DNA of 30,156 nucleotides from a virus. The DNA lies in IMG/VR virus record IMGVR_UViG_3300025131_000265, positions 1 to 30,156 of that record, one strand, 5' to 3'. Positions 1 through 10,158 of this stretch are shown piece by piece. The notes beneath the pieces were generated by a model. It worked only from the letters and a program-made list of their open reading frames with translations, did not search any database and was not told the DNA's origin. The stretch's first letter is position 1. Every line of letters starts with the position of its first letter. The translations under genes were made by a program, and so were the position numbers.

Positions 1-573
1 ATCACAGTTGTAGGTTCTAGTACAACATTAACTATTGCTGATGCAATAGATGACGATGCATCTGATAATGACAGGGTATATACATTTACAAATGCATTTA
101 CTCAAAAGATTTTAAATGTTAACAATGCTTGGATTCGTACTACTGAAGATACTGACATACCTATTAATGTAATATCAAGGCAAGAGTATGTTGATTTAAG
201 TAAGAAGACCGAAAGCGGTAGAATAAATCAATTATATTTTGATCCACAAGTAACTACAGCTAATATGAATGTTTGGCCTGTTCCTGATGATTCATATACA
301 AACGATAGAATACATTTATATGTTACAAGAGCGTACGAGGATTTTGATGGTGTAACTAATGAAAGTGAACCTGACTTTCCCCAAGAGTGGTATTTACCAT
401 TATGTTGGGGATTGGCAGTTTTTATAGGTCCTAAATATGGTGTGAGTGATACTAGATTAGCTGAGTTACTTCAAATATCTTCATCATTAAAATCACAATG
501 TGATGATTGGTCAACAGAAAAACAATCATTATTTTTACTTCCAGCTGACAGGCAGGGAACATATAGGAGATAA
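1..573 (+). CDS. P22 gp4-like head-tail adaptor protein, 5'-truncated
   Basis: The reading frame is open from base 1 to the TAA at 571-573, so the gene begins left of the window; 190 residues are visible. The C-terminal half (FPQEWYLPLCWGLAVFIGPKYG, then a helical stretch ending near PADRQG) resembles the adaptor/tail accessory factor family typified by P22 gp4, which sits below the portal ring. The next gene is a gp10-like protein, as in P22, which supports the call. An internal ATG at 265 exists, but the open frame upstream keeps the same composition, so a start at 265 is unlikely. The family assignment comes from sequence pattern plus gene order, not from a search. Confidence 0.6.
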   Translation: MTVVGSSTTLTIADAIDDDASDNDRVYTFTNAFTQKILNVNNAWIRTTEDTDIPINVISRQEYVDLSKKTESGRINQLYFDPQVTTANMNVWPVPDDSYTNDRIHLYVTRAYEDFDGVTNESEPDFPQEWYLPLCWGLAVFIGPKYGVSDTRLAELLQISSSLKSQCDDWSTEKQSLFLLPADRQGTYRR

Positions 574-578
574 CTGCT

Positions 579-2024
579 ATGCCAATGGATGTATTAAGGG
601 TTCCCCTGTATGCGCTGCCTAATCAAAGACAATTTAGCACATCAGAGGACCAATGGTTTAAAAACTGTTATCCTGAACAAATTGCAACTCCTGCTGGAGC
701 AGATACTCCTTTAACATATATAGTTAAACGACCAGGATTTTCAGATGCTCAAACTACAGCCACAGCTGCTGGTAGGGGTTTATATTCTTGGACAGATGGG
801 GATGCCATTTACGCTGTTGTTGGAAATAAAATATACAAAGATGGTTCAGCATTAAGTGGTACATTAGATGATGCTACGGGTAGAGTAGATGTAACTGAGA
901 TTAGAGGTGGTACTCCGAGGTTAGTATTTAGAGTAACTGATAAAATATGGACAGTTGCTGCAGATGGTACAATGACAAAAATGACTGATGCTGATATACC
1001 AACTGGATTAGTTCCTGGTATAGTTAATTTAGATGGATTTATATTTGTTATGAAAGGATCTACTGGTGAAATATTTCATACTGCTGTAAATGATCCATCA
1101 GATTGGACAGCAACACATAAACTTACTTGTCAATTAGAACCTGATCAAGGAATTGCTTTAGCTAGGCATTTAAATTATATTGTGGCGTTTAATGAATGGT
1201 CAACAGAATTTTTCTTTAATGCTGGTAATGCATCAGGTTCTACCCTGGATCCAGTAGAAGGTATTGCTATACGATATGGATGTGCAAACGGAAAAACAGT
1301 TTGGTCAGGAGAAAACACAATAGTATGGATGGCTCAAGGTCGTTCAGGTGGTAAATCTATTATGATGTTTGAAGGTAATGATTTAAAAACATTAAGTACA
1401 AAACCAATAGAACGATTAATTGATGAGGAAGCTAATGGTGGTGGTAGTGGAATAGCTGATTCTTACGCATATGGATTGCGAGTAGGTGGACATCAATTTT
1501 ATGTATTAACTCTTAAAAATACAGCTAAAACTTTAGTGTGTGATTTAAGAGATGGAACTTGGTCTGAGTGGTCATCTTTTGATGGAAGTACCGAAACTTA
1601 TTTTACTGGTATTGATTATTGTAATCATGATGACCAGCATTTTATTTTAGATGAAGATAATGGAAAAGTATATAGAATGGATCTTGATATTAACCAAGAC
1701 TCAACAAATGATATTAAAGTAGAAATATTAACTAACAAATTTGATTTTTCAACGACAAGACCTAAATTTTTATATCGTCTTGGAATTATTGGAGATATAG
1801 AGGGATCGTCTTCTCCAATAACTGTAAATTGGTCAGATGATGATTATAATAATTATGGAACATCTAGAACTGTAGATATGCAAGATACCTTTCCAAGATT
1901 AGTATCTTTAGGAAGGTTTCATAGAAGAGCGTTTAGATTAAGACATACTGCAAATACTCCTCTGAGATTAGAAGCGTTTGAGATGGGATTATATTTGGGT
2001 AAGTATGGTGAAGGTGATAATTAA
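579..2024 (+). CDS. P22 gp10-like packaged DNA stabilization / tail hub protein
   Basis: This 481-residue virion protein probably closes the portal channel after packaging and carries the tail hub. The N-terminus (VPLYALPNQRQFSTS, then QWFKNCYPEQ and a YIVKRPGF segment) matches the Phage_stabilise (P22 gp10) family, and the length is close to that of P22 gp10. The rest is beta-rich with repeated short DG and GN turns, as expected for a propeller-like fold. An AGGAGAT ribosome-binding site lies before the ATG at 579, five bases after the preceding stop. The stop overlaps the next start as TAATG. Location is the virion neck. Confidence 0.75.
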   Translation: MPMDVLRVPLYALPNQRQFSTSEDQWFKNCYPEQIATPAGADTPLTYIVKRPGFSDAQTTATAAGRGLYSWTDGDAIYAVVGNKIYKDGSALSGTLDDATGRVDVTEIRGGTPRLVFRVTDKIWTVAADGTMTKMTDADIPTGLVPGIVNLDGFIFVMKGSTGEIFHTAVNDPSDWTATHKLTCQLEPDQGIALARHLNYIVAFNEWSTEFFFNAGNASGSTLDPVEGIAIRYGCANGKTVWSGENTIVWMAQGRSGGKSIMMFEGNDLKTLSTKPIERLIDEEANGGGSGIADSYAYGLRVGGHQFYVLTLKNTAKTLVCDLRDGTWSEWSSFDGSTETYFTGIDYCNHDDQHFILDEDNGKVYRMDLDINQDSTNDIKVEILTNKFDFSTTRPKFLYRLGIIGDIEGSSSPITVNWSDDDYNNYGTSRTVDMQDTFPRLVSLGRFHRRAFRLRHTANTPLRLEAFEMGLYLGKYGEGDN

Positions 2025-2599
2025 TGGCATTAGGACCTCCTCCATTACATACACCTCTTACCTCTCCTTTATGGAAGAGATACTTTGAAAGATTAAGTAG
2101 TCAGTTAGGAGGAACTGCTGCTGGAGGTGTTGGTTATTATAATGGATTAAATTTTACTAATTCTAATATTACATCAATACTTACTCGTAATCATAATGAT
2201 ACACAAAATAATCAAGGTGGAACTAGCGGAGAAAGATATCATTTAACAGCAGCACAACATACTGGAGTTACTGCTGGTGGAAATTTTGCAAAGTCAGTAA
2301 CTAATTCTATAACTGCTGGAACTACTCAAACCCAAGCTGGAGCAACAGCTTTAACTGCAGATATAAATAGAGTAACAACAGTTGGTAGTGATAATGATGG
2401 AGTTAAGTTACCAACGGCAGCTGCTGGGTTAGAAGTTTTAATTATAAATGATGATGCAGGTCAAGATGTAAAGGTATGGCCTAATACTGGAGATGCTATA
2501 GATGGTGGTTCGGCAAACGCAGCTGATTCTAATGTAATTGGTGAAGGAACTTCCAGAAGGTATATAGCAGTGGATGCAACTAATTGGTTTACAGCATAA
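2024..2599 (+). CDS. Small virion structural protein, tail needle/fibre position
   Basis: A 191-residue protein coupled to the gp10-like gene by a TAATG overlap, with AAGGTG upstream as ribosome-binding site. It opens with a Pro/Leu-rich segment and has a middle motif (QGGTSGERYHLTAAQHTGV) of a kind common in phage tail fibre and baseplate proteins. The C-terminal 90 residues look like a compact beta domain with Asp/Gly turns. In P22 the gene after gp10 encodes the tail needle gp26, so this product may play that plug or fibre role. That is inferred from order only; there is no coiled-coil heptad like that of gp26. Confidence 0.55.
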   Translation: MALGPPPLHTPLTSPLWKRYFERLSSQLGGTAAGGVGYYNGLNFTNSNITSILTRNHNDTQNNQGGTSGERYHLTAAQHTGVTAGGNFAKSVTNSITAGTTQTQAGATALTADINRVTTVGSDNDGVKLPTAAAGLEVLIINDDAGQDVKVWPNTGDAIDGGSANAADSNVIGEGTSRRYIAVDATNWFTA

Positions 2600-2600
2600 G

Positions 2601-3038
2601 ATGGAAATGAAAATAGAAGATGTTATTCCTAGAAGTCATGAAGATGCTAGAAATCTATGGGATGGATTGTTTAAAACAGCTCACTTTTGGGATGACTTAA
2701 TAGATAAAGATAATAAGAACGAAGATGTTCATGAGATCTTGTGGTTTTTGTTAGCTGAGTTACCACTTAACCCTTTTTATGTTAAGCATTTTTCTATGAT
2801 ACAACCAGCTATTACTCATGCTTGTATGACCTTTATAGCATCAGCAAAATTAGAAGAAAATAAAGAAAGATTAGATATATCTCATGTGTTAAGATATGAG
2901 CTAGGAGCAGTATTGTTACATATTGCTTTGATTATTCACGGTAAGCAGTTTGTTATGGATTACTCAGACAAAATATACAAATTAATTATAGATGATAATT
3001 TGGAAGATTATTTAAAAGAACAGGAAAATAAATCATGA
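2601..3038 (+). CDS. Conserved hypothetical protein in the virion module
   Basis: A 145-residue, helical, acidic protein with no family I recognise. It contains an aromatic/acidic segment (LFKTAHFWDDLIDKDNKNED) near residues 23-42 and long amphipathic helices after it. I place the start at 2601, one base after the upstream stop (taagATG). The open frame allows an ATG at 2574, but that would sit inside the preceding gene. A further in-frame ATG at 2607 is also possible. The stop overlaps the next gene's start at 3035. WDDLID superficially recalls metal-binding Asp-rich motifs, but nothing else supports an enzyme. Confidence 0.6.
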   Translation: MEMKIEDVIPRSHEDARNLWDGLFKTAHFWDDLIDKDNKNEDVHEILWFLLAELPLNPFYVKHFSMIQPAITHACMTFIASAKLEENKERLDISHVLRYELGAVLLHIALIIHGKQFVMDYSDKIYKLIIDDNLEDYLKEQENKS

Positions 3039-4180
3039 TTTTTAATTATTGGAAAAACGTAATGGGGTTTGCCTTTGCACCTTTATATATAAAAGGTAGC
3101 TTTATAAAGAAAGTAGCACCAATAGCTTTACCAGTTATAGGTGCCGCTGTTGCTGGACCATTAGGATTCTCAGTTGCAGCAGGAGCTGCTGCTGGAGGCG
3201 CTGTTGGTGGGATTGTTTCTGGCGGGGGACTGGAGGGAGCAATTATTGGAGGCATAACTGGTTATGCTGGAGCTAAATTTGCTACTGGACTTGGTGGTTC
3301 AGGAATATTTGGTGGTGGTACTTCTGGTGGAATTTCAAATGCTCCGAGTAGTCTAGTAATGGGAGCATCAGGAGTAGGAACAACTGGAGCTACAATTGCT
3401 AGTGGAGGATTAATTCCGCGTGCTGGAATGTCGATTGGTCAAAACTTAAGTGGTGTTAAAGGGATACAATCCATGATGGGCCAATCACCAGCCTCAATGG
3501 GATCACGTACTGTATCATCTCCTCTTACCCAACCAGGAGGTGGGGGACTCTCTGAACTTTGGTCAAAGATTACAGGGGGAAGTGGACCAAGTGGACAAGG
3601 AACTGTATCTCAGAATATAGGAGGAGGTCAAAGTAAGTTCCTAGGATTTGACAGAGGCAAGATCGAAGAAATGGTTGGAGCTGGATTCTCTGCATATGAA
3701 GGAGATATAAGACAACAGCAAATAGATGCACTACAACAAAACTTAGGACAATATCAAGATCAATTTGCTGGTCACTACGCTTCTGAGGCTAAGAGACGTA
3801 TAGGTGATTTGGCTGAAGGAAAATTACCCGCAACTTATACTGCAGCTCTTGAGAGAGAAAAAGATAGGTTAACAAGATTAATGATTGCTCAAGGACATAA
3901 TCCAGCTGAAGCTGGAAAAGGTGCTGAGGAAGTAGTACGAGGTACAATGGATCTTGAAAATCAATTTATTGCTAGAGAAATGGATTATTGGAGAGCTATA
4001 CAGGGCGGTGCTGATACAATGACTGCACAAATAGCTCAGCTTCAACAACAGCAAGCCAGTGAATTACGAGCTAAAGAAACTACCTTGGGAGAGCTTGGTA
4101 CTAGCGTAGTTGGGGGTCTTTTGGGAAATAAACCAAGAGGATCGGGTGGAATTAATATTAGTTTAGACAGCTTGGTATAA
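3035..4180 (+). CDS. Putative internal virion (ejection) protein, glycine-zipper membrane segment
   Basis: A 381-residue protein with AGGA spaced before the ATG at 3035. Residues about 28-115 form an Ala/Gly-rich hydrophobic region with repeated GxxxG spacing, suggesting a membrane-inserting glycine-zipper stretch. The middle is Gly/Ser/Gln-rich and flexible. The C-terminal third (residues about 210-355) is a charged, Gln-rich helical region likely to form coiled coils. Small hydrophobic ejection proteins such as T7 gp14 and P22 gp7 have comparable size and location, just before the larger internal proteins. I infer that it crosses the host envelope during DNA delivery; no diagnostic motif was seen. 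A second ATG lies at 3062. Confidence 0.5.
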   Translation: MIFNYWKNVMGFAFAPLYIKGSFIKKVAPIALPVIGAAVAGPLGFSVAAGAAAGGAVGGIVSGGGLEGAIIGGITGYAGAKFATGLGGSGIFGGGTSGGISNAPSSLVMGASGVGTTGATIASGGLIPRAGMSIGQNLSGVKGIQSMMGQSPASMGSRTVSSPLTQPGGGGLSELWSKITGGSGPSGQGTVSQNIGGGQSKFLGFDRGKIEEMVGAGFSAYEGDIRQQQIDALQQNLGQYQDQFAGHYASEAKRRIGDLAEGKLPATYTAALEREKDRLTRLMIAQGHNPAEAGKGAEEVVRGTMDLENQFIAREMDYWRAIQGGADTMTAQIAQLQQQQASELRAKETTLGELGTSVVGGLLGNKPRGSGGINISLDSLV

Positions 4181-4193
4181 CAGGAGATATAAA

Positions 4194-5447
4194 ATGGCAT
4201 TGGACACAGTAGCAACACATTTAGCTGACTTGGGAGAAACAAGAACAAGAACAGATCTCTATGGAGCGCAAGCAGATCTTACACGAACTAAAGATTTTGA
4301 AGCCCAAGCCACGCTTCCTGGTAAATTGGCAAAAGGAAAGGTAGATCTTGATACCGCTAAACTTATTTATAGTAACTTACTAGCTGATGAAACTTATAAT
4401 GATTTAGTAAGAAAAAATAACATTAATAGTATAGAGGCGGCATTGGCATATACTGAATCTAGGGGTGGACCAAAAGGTGTAGCGGAGGATATGATATTAG
4501 AGCAGCAGGTAAAGGAAGCAAAAGGTAACGTACAAAAAGTATATGCAGAGAATGATATGATATTAAATAAATTTACTCCTGTATATAATATGGCTGAAGA
4601 GCATTTTAACAATCCAACTGTACAAGGGCAGAACATGTTAGAAGCTGCTTATGAACAGTTTATTGGGGAGATGGTTGAACTTAATATAGCTGAACAAGGA
4701 CCAGCTTTCGATCAAGCAACTGGACAAGGGGTTACTGGTCCTGATGGACAGCCAGTGAATATTATGAGGGTTGCTATGCTTCCTGGTGGAAAATTTCAAA
4801 ATGATCCTTTAACAATAGCTAATTTCCCAAGTTTACAAGAACATATGGAGGGTTTTAAATCATTGGCGCAAAAGTCTGGAGCTTATTGGCAGCAGGAATT
4901 AATTCAAGAGAGTCAAACTGAACGAGAAAGAATTAAAGCAGAAGCAACTGGCGCACCAGATACATACTCACCTACTGAACTAAGTGCAATTGTAAAAGAT
5001 GTAGATCGTAGAATTATGGGTGCTTATCCTCAGGCTCTAATGGTTGACGATGACGGAAAGGTTACTGATAAGAAAGGGTACGAACATGGAAATACACTGA
5101 TTAGAGATTATGTAACAGGAGTTATAGATCAATCTAAGGTTGACCCTAGATTAAAAGACACGCCTCAAACTGCAATAACAGATGCGGCTATGCAAAACGT
5201 TAGAGAATCAGTGCAAACTCACGAAGGAAGATATGATCCTTCTGGTTTGGGTGATTGGAGTTACAATACCTACATACCTACGAAACAGTCAGCTGAAAGA
5301 ATGGGTACAACCCAAGCTGAATATATTTCTAAATTAGAGGCAATGATTGAACAATATGCAAAAGCTAGGGACAGCGCACAATCTATAGCAGATGAAATTT
5401 TAAATCAAAATTTTACTAACATGGTAACAACTACCCCAGGACAATAA
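4194..5447 (+). CDS. Putative internal virion protein, mid-sized
   Basis: A 417-residue protein with a strong AGGAGATAT ribosome-binding site before the ATG at 4194. It is helical and polar throughout with no membrane segment; its N-terminal 60 residues are rich in Leu/Ala/Asp repeats. It lies between a 381-residue glycine-rich protein and a 1371-residue protein, the slot held by the middle ejection protein in T7-like (gp15) and P22-like (gp20) phages. The role is inferred from size and order only; I recognise no catalytic motif. Confidence 0.5.
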   Translation: MALDTVATHLADLGETRTRTDLYGAQADLTRTKDFEAQATLPGKLAKGKVDLDTAKLIYSNLLADETYNDLVRKNNINSIEAALAYTESRGGPKGVAEDMILEQQVKEAKGNVQKVYAENDMILNKFTPVYNMAEEHFNNPTVQGQNMLEAAYEQFIGEMVELNIAEQGPAFDQATGQGVTGPDGQPVNIMRVAMLPGGKFQNDPLTIANFPSLQEHMEGFKSLAQKSGAYWQQELIQESQTERERIKAEATGAPDTYSPTELSAIVKDVDRRIMGAYPQALMVDDDGKVTDKKGYEHGNTLIRDYVTGVIDQSKVDPRLKDTPQTAITDAAMQNVRESVQTHEGRYDPSGLGDWSYNTYIPTKQSAERMGTTQAEYISKLEAMIEQYAKARDSAQSIADEILNQNFTNMVTTTPGQ

Positions 5448-5449
5448 AA

Positions 5450-8400
5450 ATGCCATTTACTTTTCAAATCTCGGGAGAAGAAGAATCCCAGGTTTCTGAA
5501 AACCAAGGTGGGTTTACCTTTAATATATCTGAACCTGGTGGAGAACCTACTCAATCACAACGTGGCCCGTTCTGGGCTGGTGAAGGAGTGGAAGAGGGTG
5601 CTACACCATTAAATATTATAAAAAGTATGGGAGGTACCGCAGAAGGTTTCGTAAAAACTGGTTTACATTTTGGTTTAGCTACCCCATATGCTACAGTAAG
5701 AGCTGCAACAGCATCTATTCTGGAAAGAGAACTAGATTTATTCCCCGAAGAATTTAATAGAATACTTCATGAAACTGCTGCAGAGACAGATATATTTGGT
5801 ATAAAACCTTTCGAATCTCAAACCAAGGCTGGTCAAAGATTTCAACATATGTTTCATGAAAAGGTCATGGCGCCAGTAATTGGTTTTTTTGAAAACAAAG
5901 CTGATGAAGTATTTGAAGAAACAAATGATCCCGCACTAGCTACCGCAGTAAGAACTTCTGGAGAACTTGTATCCCTTTTAATTCCTATATTGGGTATCAA
6001 AGGAGCGACTAGATTAACTAAATCTGTAGTCGATAAAATTCCTGAAAAACAAGTTATGGGAATGCCATTAGGAAGAGCCCCCTACCAAGATAAATCTATA
6101 AATCCAATTAATTTTAAAGACTTTAATGCTGAGTATACAAGAACCCTTCCAAAGAATGAGAAATATTCTTATCAAGGAGCAAGGGATGCATACAGAGAAT
6201 TCGATAGAAAACTAAGAGAAGGAGAAGAGTTTCAGGATAAGGGAGTAGTAGAAGATACTACTGGATCTGCTGAAGTATCTCCAGCACAAAGAACTATGGA
6301 TGCTGGAGTATTTTTATCTTCCTTCGAAGGATTGATTAATCCTAAAACTAAAAAACCCTACAATGATTCTTTTATAGCAAGAAAATTTGCGCAGCATGTA
6401 GATGACTTTGAACGTCCCGCCCCACAAAAAATAGGAGACCCTTACCAAGTTCCAGTTAAGGGAAAAGAAAGATATTCTCTACGTTGGGGTAAGAAAAAGT
6501 TTGGTTATGCCGAGACCATGCAGCAAGCAAGGGATAAAGGGGCAGCTATACAACATATGGCTAGACTTATTGATTTAAGAAAAAGAACTGGTAAGACTTT
6601 AGATTCATCAATTACTCAGCAACAAGCTATTAAGATACTTGAAGAGGGTAAAAGTGCTGTATATTCACCTGAAAGTAAAAGGATATATTCAGAGACTAAG
6701 CCTGGGGCTGGAGATGCTAGAGCAAAAGCACACGCAAATAAAGAACTTGATCAATACTTATCCTACGATGGAATTAGTAGTAGAGGAATTGTTAATAAGG
6801 GAACAAGATTTTTCTCTGAGTACGAAGTACTTCAATTAATGGAAAAAGCCCGAACAAATAGAATAGTTCCTGAATCAGAGTTTGCAAAAAAACTTAATCT
6901 TAAAGAAAGTATACTTAAAGATCCTGAACTTATGCCTGAATCTATTAAAGAAATGACCAGTGGTAGATTTGATAAAAGGCAGGCTCAACAGGAAGCACAA
7001 AAAACTCTTGCTAAAGGAGCAAAGGAAGTAAAGGCGTTGGCTCCAAAAGATATTAAAGAATCTCCTGGGGAACAACTCGTTAACGATTTAACACAGAGAA
7101 TGTGGGAAAGAGAAGGGGGTTGGAGAGGAAAAGCAAAGGCATTTGGTGGAAGAATAGGTCCTGATAACTATGGAGAATTATTAACTGGTTTAACAAAGGA
7201 CAGCGCTACCTTAACTTATGCACACGGAGAAAAGGCGTTACAGTATAAAGGAATGTCTACAAGACAGCAATCTTTATTCTCAGTAATTCTTGGTGGAACA
7301 ATGTATAAATCAATATCTCTACTCAATGAATGGAGAAATGTTTCCCCCACATTTGCTAAAGTGTACGACAGTATTGTTGCTCCTGATTTACATCTTGCTA
7401 TATATGATACAAGAGGTGCTGTTCGTCGTCCTAGAAGTGCTGATTCTTTTCAGACAGAAAAGGCCAATATGATTGGAACATTCATGACAGCCGATATGAA
7501 GCACAATGGATTCAAAGGATTAAACGAAATATTTCATGATGTTAGACCTGGATTCTTCCCTGGGATACAACAAACAGTTAGATATTTAGGTAAGAAAATA
7601 TCTGCTGCAGATAATTTAAAAATTATTAGAGCTGTCAGAGGACAAACTCCAATGCCTAAGGGCAAACTTGGACAAGTAGTTAGAGATTTACAGGAACTAT
7701 TTAGAAGGTCAGATGAATATATTAAAAAAGTATTTCCTGATCATGAAACTCTTGCAAACTATTTTCCACAATCCTGGAATCAAAGATACATAAAAAAACA
7801 TCAAGATCAATTTATAACTGACCTTACTAACTTCTTGGAAGATCCAAAAGTACGTAAGTATATGGAAGGCAAGCATGGTAAAATTCATGCATCACAACTT
7901 GCTGAAGAAATTACTCTTAACATTATTGGTGAAGGAAGAACTTTAGCAAGTAATAACATTAATGCTGTAATGTCAGATATAAAAAGAATGACTGGTACCG
8001 AAAGTTTAGCAGAAATAAAAGCTATGGCTAAGAGAGCCAGTGGTGTTGACCATGTACGAGTATTAAGGAACCTACCCTCAGAAGTATTTGAAAAATATAT
8101 GAAGAATGATGCTTATGAGGGAGCACAATTTTATCTAGAAGAAATGGTTTCTCGAGTAGAGTGGGCTAGACGATTTGGTGAGAACAATGAGTTACTGTAT
8201 AAAGGTCTTATTGATGGCGTAAAAGAAGCAAACGCTAAGGGAGTTGATATAGAAGGATTTAGAGTAGAACGAGCATTAAGAATAGCTGAAGCCATGCAGG
8301 GTGTATACAAAATGGGTGGACATCGAGGATGGGTAAAATTTCAAAGGGGATATACAGCTTTTTTAAATGCTGCTTTATTACCTTTAGCTACTGTAGCTTC

Positions 8401-9565
8401 TCTTCCTGAAGCAGCGTTACCTCTATATAATGGTGGAGTTAAAGCTTATGCAAAAAATTTACCTTCAGCATTAGAGACAGCTGTATTATCCGTAGGTAAA
8501 TCTATACATAAAGATTTTAAATTACTGGGCAGACCAGATAAAACCAGGGCTATGATTATAGCTGAGCAAGTAAGAAAATCTGGTGATGTTGCTGTAATGG
8601 AAAGAATGAATGCTCTATTCCAAGGAGATACTAGTTTCTTTGGTAATGCTGTATTTCGTTTGAATTTACTTCACTATTGGACTAAGTGGTTAAATCAGGT
8701 ATCCGTAGGTGTCTATGATTCTATGGTTAAAGATTATTTTAAATCTAAAGCTGCTGGTAAAAGAACTGGTCTAACAAAAGGCGAAGAAGTTCGCATGGAA
8801 CGATTGATGGAGTACTATGGATTAGACATGGCTGAAGGTATGGCTTGGTCAAGAGGTGGAGCTAAATTAGAAGGACCATTTTTTGAGAAGATGAAGCGTG
8901 GTGCTCACATGTTTGCTGAAGATTCAGTACTAACTCCTAATCCAGCTATATTACCTTTATGGCATGCTAATCCTAATTTAATGTGGTTAAGACATCTTAA
9001 AGCATTCCCAACTTTGATTGGTAATAAAGTTATGGCTAAGTGGGGAACAGAAATTTACAAAGGATTCCACGATCAAGGTATGCCAATATCAGGAGGAAGA
9101 GCTGGATTATATACGGTAGGTAGTGGGGCGGCAATACTTGCAACAGCTATGGCATCTAATGAAATAATAGATGTTATAAGATACGGTGGTAGAGAAAACA
9201 ATCCGCTATATAAGAAAAAATATAAAGACCTTTCGCCTCTTGAACAGGTTGTTATAAGAGCTGTAGAAAGAGCTGGTATTTTTGGTATGGGAAATTTTAT
9301 ATTTGATTCTGTATTTCATTCATACACAGGTGCATTTGGAGTATTTATGGGTCCAGCATTTACAAAAAGTGAAGCTTTATATATAGCCACAGCACAAGGA
9401 ATTATTAAAGGAAACCCAAAGGCATTAGCTAGAGAACTTGTTAAAATGACCCCAGTATTAAATGTTAATAAAGATCAAAGGGAAGAAGCTATTAAAATAT
9501 TAACAAATTTTCTTAAAAACAATACATTTATGGATAACGTTGGTGGTAGGAGAGACGTCAGATGA
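5450..9565 (+). CDS. Large internal virion / DNA ejection protein
   Basis: At 1371 residues this is the largest gene in the window and follows the preceding stop by two bases. The N-terminal part is Gln/Gly-rich and repeats a TFQIS / TFNIS phrase within 30 residues. The body is a long helical, Lys/Glu-rich protein; hydrophobic segments appear near residues 175-190, 970-990 and 1225-1245. Its size, its location before the lysis genes and its composition resemble the largest ejection protein of podoviruses (T7 gp16 class). I looked for a soluble lytic transglycosylase motif at the N-terminus and saw none, so any peptidoglycan-cutting role is unproven. Confidence 0.55.
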   Translation: MPFTFQISGEEESQVSENQGGFTFNISEPGGEPTQSQRGPFWAGEGVEEGATPLNIIKSMGGTAEGFVKTGLHFGLATPYATVRAATASILERELDLFPEEFNRILHETAAETDIFGIKPFESQTKAGQRFQHMFHEKVMAPVIGFFENKADEVFEETNDPALATAVRTSGELVSLLIPILGIKGATRLTKSVVDKIPEKQVMGMPLGRAPYQDKSINPINFKDFNAEYTRTLPKNEKYSYQGARDAYREFDRKLREGEEFQDKGVVEDTTGSAEVSPAQRTMDAGVFLSSFEGLINPKTKKPYNDSFIARKFAQHVDDFERPAPQKIGDPYQVPVKGKERYSLRWGKKKFGYAETMQQARDKGAAIQHMARLIDLRKRTGKTLDSSITQQQAIKILEEGKSAVYSPESKRIYSETKPGAGDARAKAHANKELDQYLSYDGISSRGIVNKGTRFFSEYEVLQLMEKARTNRIVPESEFAKKLNLKESILKDPELMPESIKEMTSGRFDKRQAQQEAQKTLAKGAKEVKALAPKDIKESPGEQLVNDLTQRMWEREGGWRGKAKAFGGRIGPDNYGELLTGLTKDSATLTYAHGEKALQYKGMSTRQQSLFSVILGGTMYKSISLLNEWRNVSPTFAKVYDSIVAPDLHLAIYDTRGAVRRPRSADSFQTEKANMIGTFMTADMKHNGFKGLNEIFHDVRPGFFPGIQQTVRYLGKKISAADNLKIIRAVRGQTPMPKGKLGQVVRDLQELFRRSDEYIKKVFPDHETLANYFPQSWNQRYIKKHQDQFITDLTNFLEDPKVRKYMEGKHGKIHASQLAEEITLNIIGEGRTLASNNINAVMSDIKRMTGTESLAEIKAMAKRASGVDHVRVLRNLPSEVFEKYMKNDAYEGAQFYLEEMVSRVEWARRFGENNELLYKGLIDGVKEANAKGVDIEGFRVERALRIAEAMQGVYKMGGHRGWVKFQRGYTAFLNAALLPLATVASLPEAALPLYNGGVKAYAKNLPSALETAVLSVGKSIHKDFKLLGRPDKTRAMIIAEQVRKSGDVAVMERMNALFQGDTSFFGNAVFRLNLLHYWTKWLNQVSVGVYDSMVKDYFKSKAAGKRTGLTKGEEVRMERLMEYYGLDMAEGMAWSRGGAKLEGPFFEKMKRGAHMFAEDSVLTPNPAILPLWHANPNLMWLRHLKAFPTLIGNKVMAKWGTEIYKGFHDQGMPISGGRAGLYTVGSGAAILATAMASNEIIDVIRYGGRENNPLYKKKYKDLSPLEQVVIRAVERAGIFGMGNFIFDSVFHSYTGAFGVFMGPAFTKSEALYIATAQGIIKGNPKALARELVKMTPVLNVNKDQREEAIKILTNFLKNNTFMDNVGGRRDVR

Positions 9566-9792
9566 TTTATAAACATCCAGAAACTGTAGTTAAAGCTATA
9601 GATTTTGTAACATATGGTTGTTCGGGGTGGGCTTGCGTTGCTGCTTATGTTGATCACTATTCAGCTTTGTTTGCTATTGGCATAGCTTTTTGCTCATTGA
9701 TTGTAAGTATTTATTTTAAACAAAAGAATTATAAATTAGAAAAAAAGAAACTAGAGGCTATGTATGGAACTAAAGTTAAAGAGAGTAGTTGA
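9562..9792 (+). CDS. Putative HP1-type holin, two membrane segments
   Basis: A 76-residue protein overlapping the preceding stop as ATGA, with AGGAG ten bases upstream. Two hydrophobic spans (about residues 12-30 and 33-52) are separated by a short HYS turn. A highly charged Lys-rich tail follows, the layout of small class II holins such as the HP1 family. It precedes a DUF5675 gene and a 3TM holin, so it belongs to a lysis cassette. It could instead be an antiholin or pinholin partner of the 3TM protein. Confidence 0.55.
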   Translation: MIYKHPETVVKAIDFVTYGCSGWACVAAYVDHYSALFAIGIAFCSLIVSIYFKQKNYKLEKKKLEAMYGTKVKESS

Positions 9793-10156
9793 AAATGAAG
9801 ATGCTACATTCGGTGTATTAATAAATGGAGATACACCATTTGCTGTAACCTTGGAGCCATCTTGGGAAGATAATAAAAAAGGTATAAGTTGTATTCCTTC
9901 GGGACCTTACTCTTGTAAGAGAGTTAAGTCTCCTAAGTTTGGAAATACATTCGAAATATTAGACGTAGCGGAAAGAACACATATATTGTTTCACAAAGGG
10001 AATAGTGAACGTAACACACAGGGATGTGTACTTATTGCTGAAGAATTCGGTAAACTAAACGGAAGGGCTGCAGTACTTGCTAGCGGAAGGGGGTTTACGG
10101 AGTTTATGTACATCTTACAAGACGTAGATGAGTTTGATTTAATTATAGAGGATTAG
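9764..10156 (+). CDS. DUF5675 family protein, candidate lysis enzyme
   Basis: A 130-residue protein whose start lies 29 bases inside the upstream holin-like gene; GAGG sits just before the ATG. It shows the DUF5675 layout: an IPSGPYSCKRVKSPKFGNTF segment (residues 44-63), then a motif with His77, Gly79, Asn80, Thr85, Gly87 and Cys88. The His...Thr-x-Gly-Cys pattern recalls the His/Cys signature of YkuD L,D-transpeptidases, although spacing and length differ. Genes of this family often lie in phage lysis cassettes, and no other endolysin is visible here. An enzymatic role on peptidoglycan is therefore reasonable but inferred. Confidence 0.6.
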   Translation: MELKLKRVVENEDATFGVLINGDTPFAVTLEPSWEDNKKGISCIPSGPYSCKRVKSPKFGNTFEILDVAERTHILFHKGNSERNTQGCVLIAEEFGKLNGRAAVLASGRGFTEFMYILQDVDEFDLIIED

Positions 10157-10158
10157 AA

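Noticed and set aside
2574-2600. Earlier ATG for the 145-residue protein.
   Set aside because: It would start inside the preceding gene without a ribosome-binding site; the ATG at 2601 follows the upstream stop directly.
5450-6500. Possible lytic transglycosylase domain at the N-terminus of the large virion protein, as in T7 gp16.
   Set aside because: No ES...P or GLMQ-type motif is visible; assigning the activity would be guessing.
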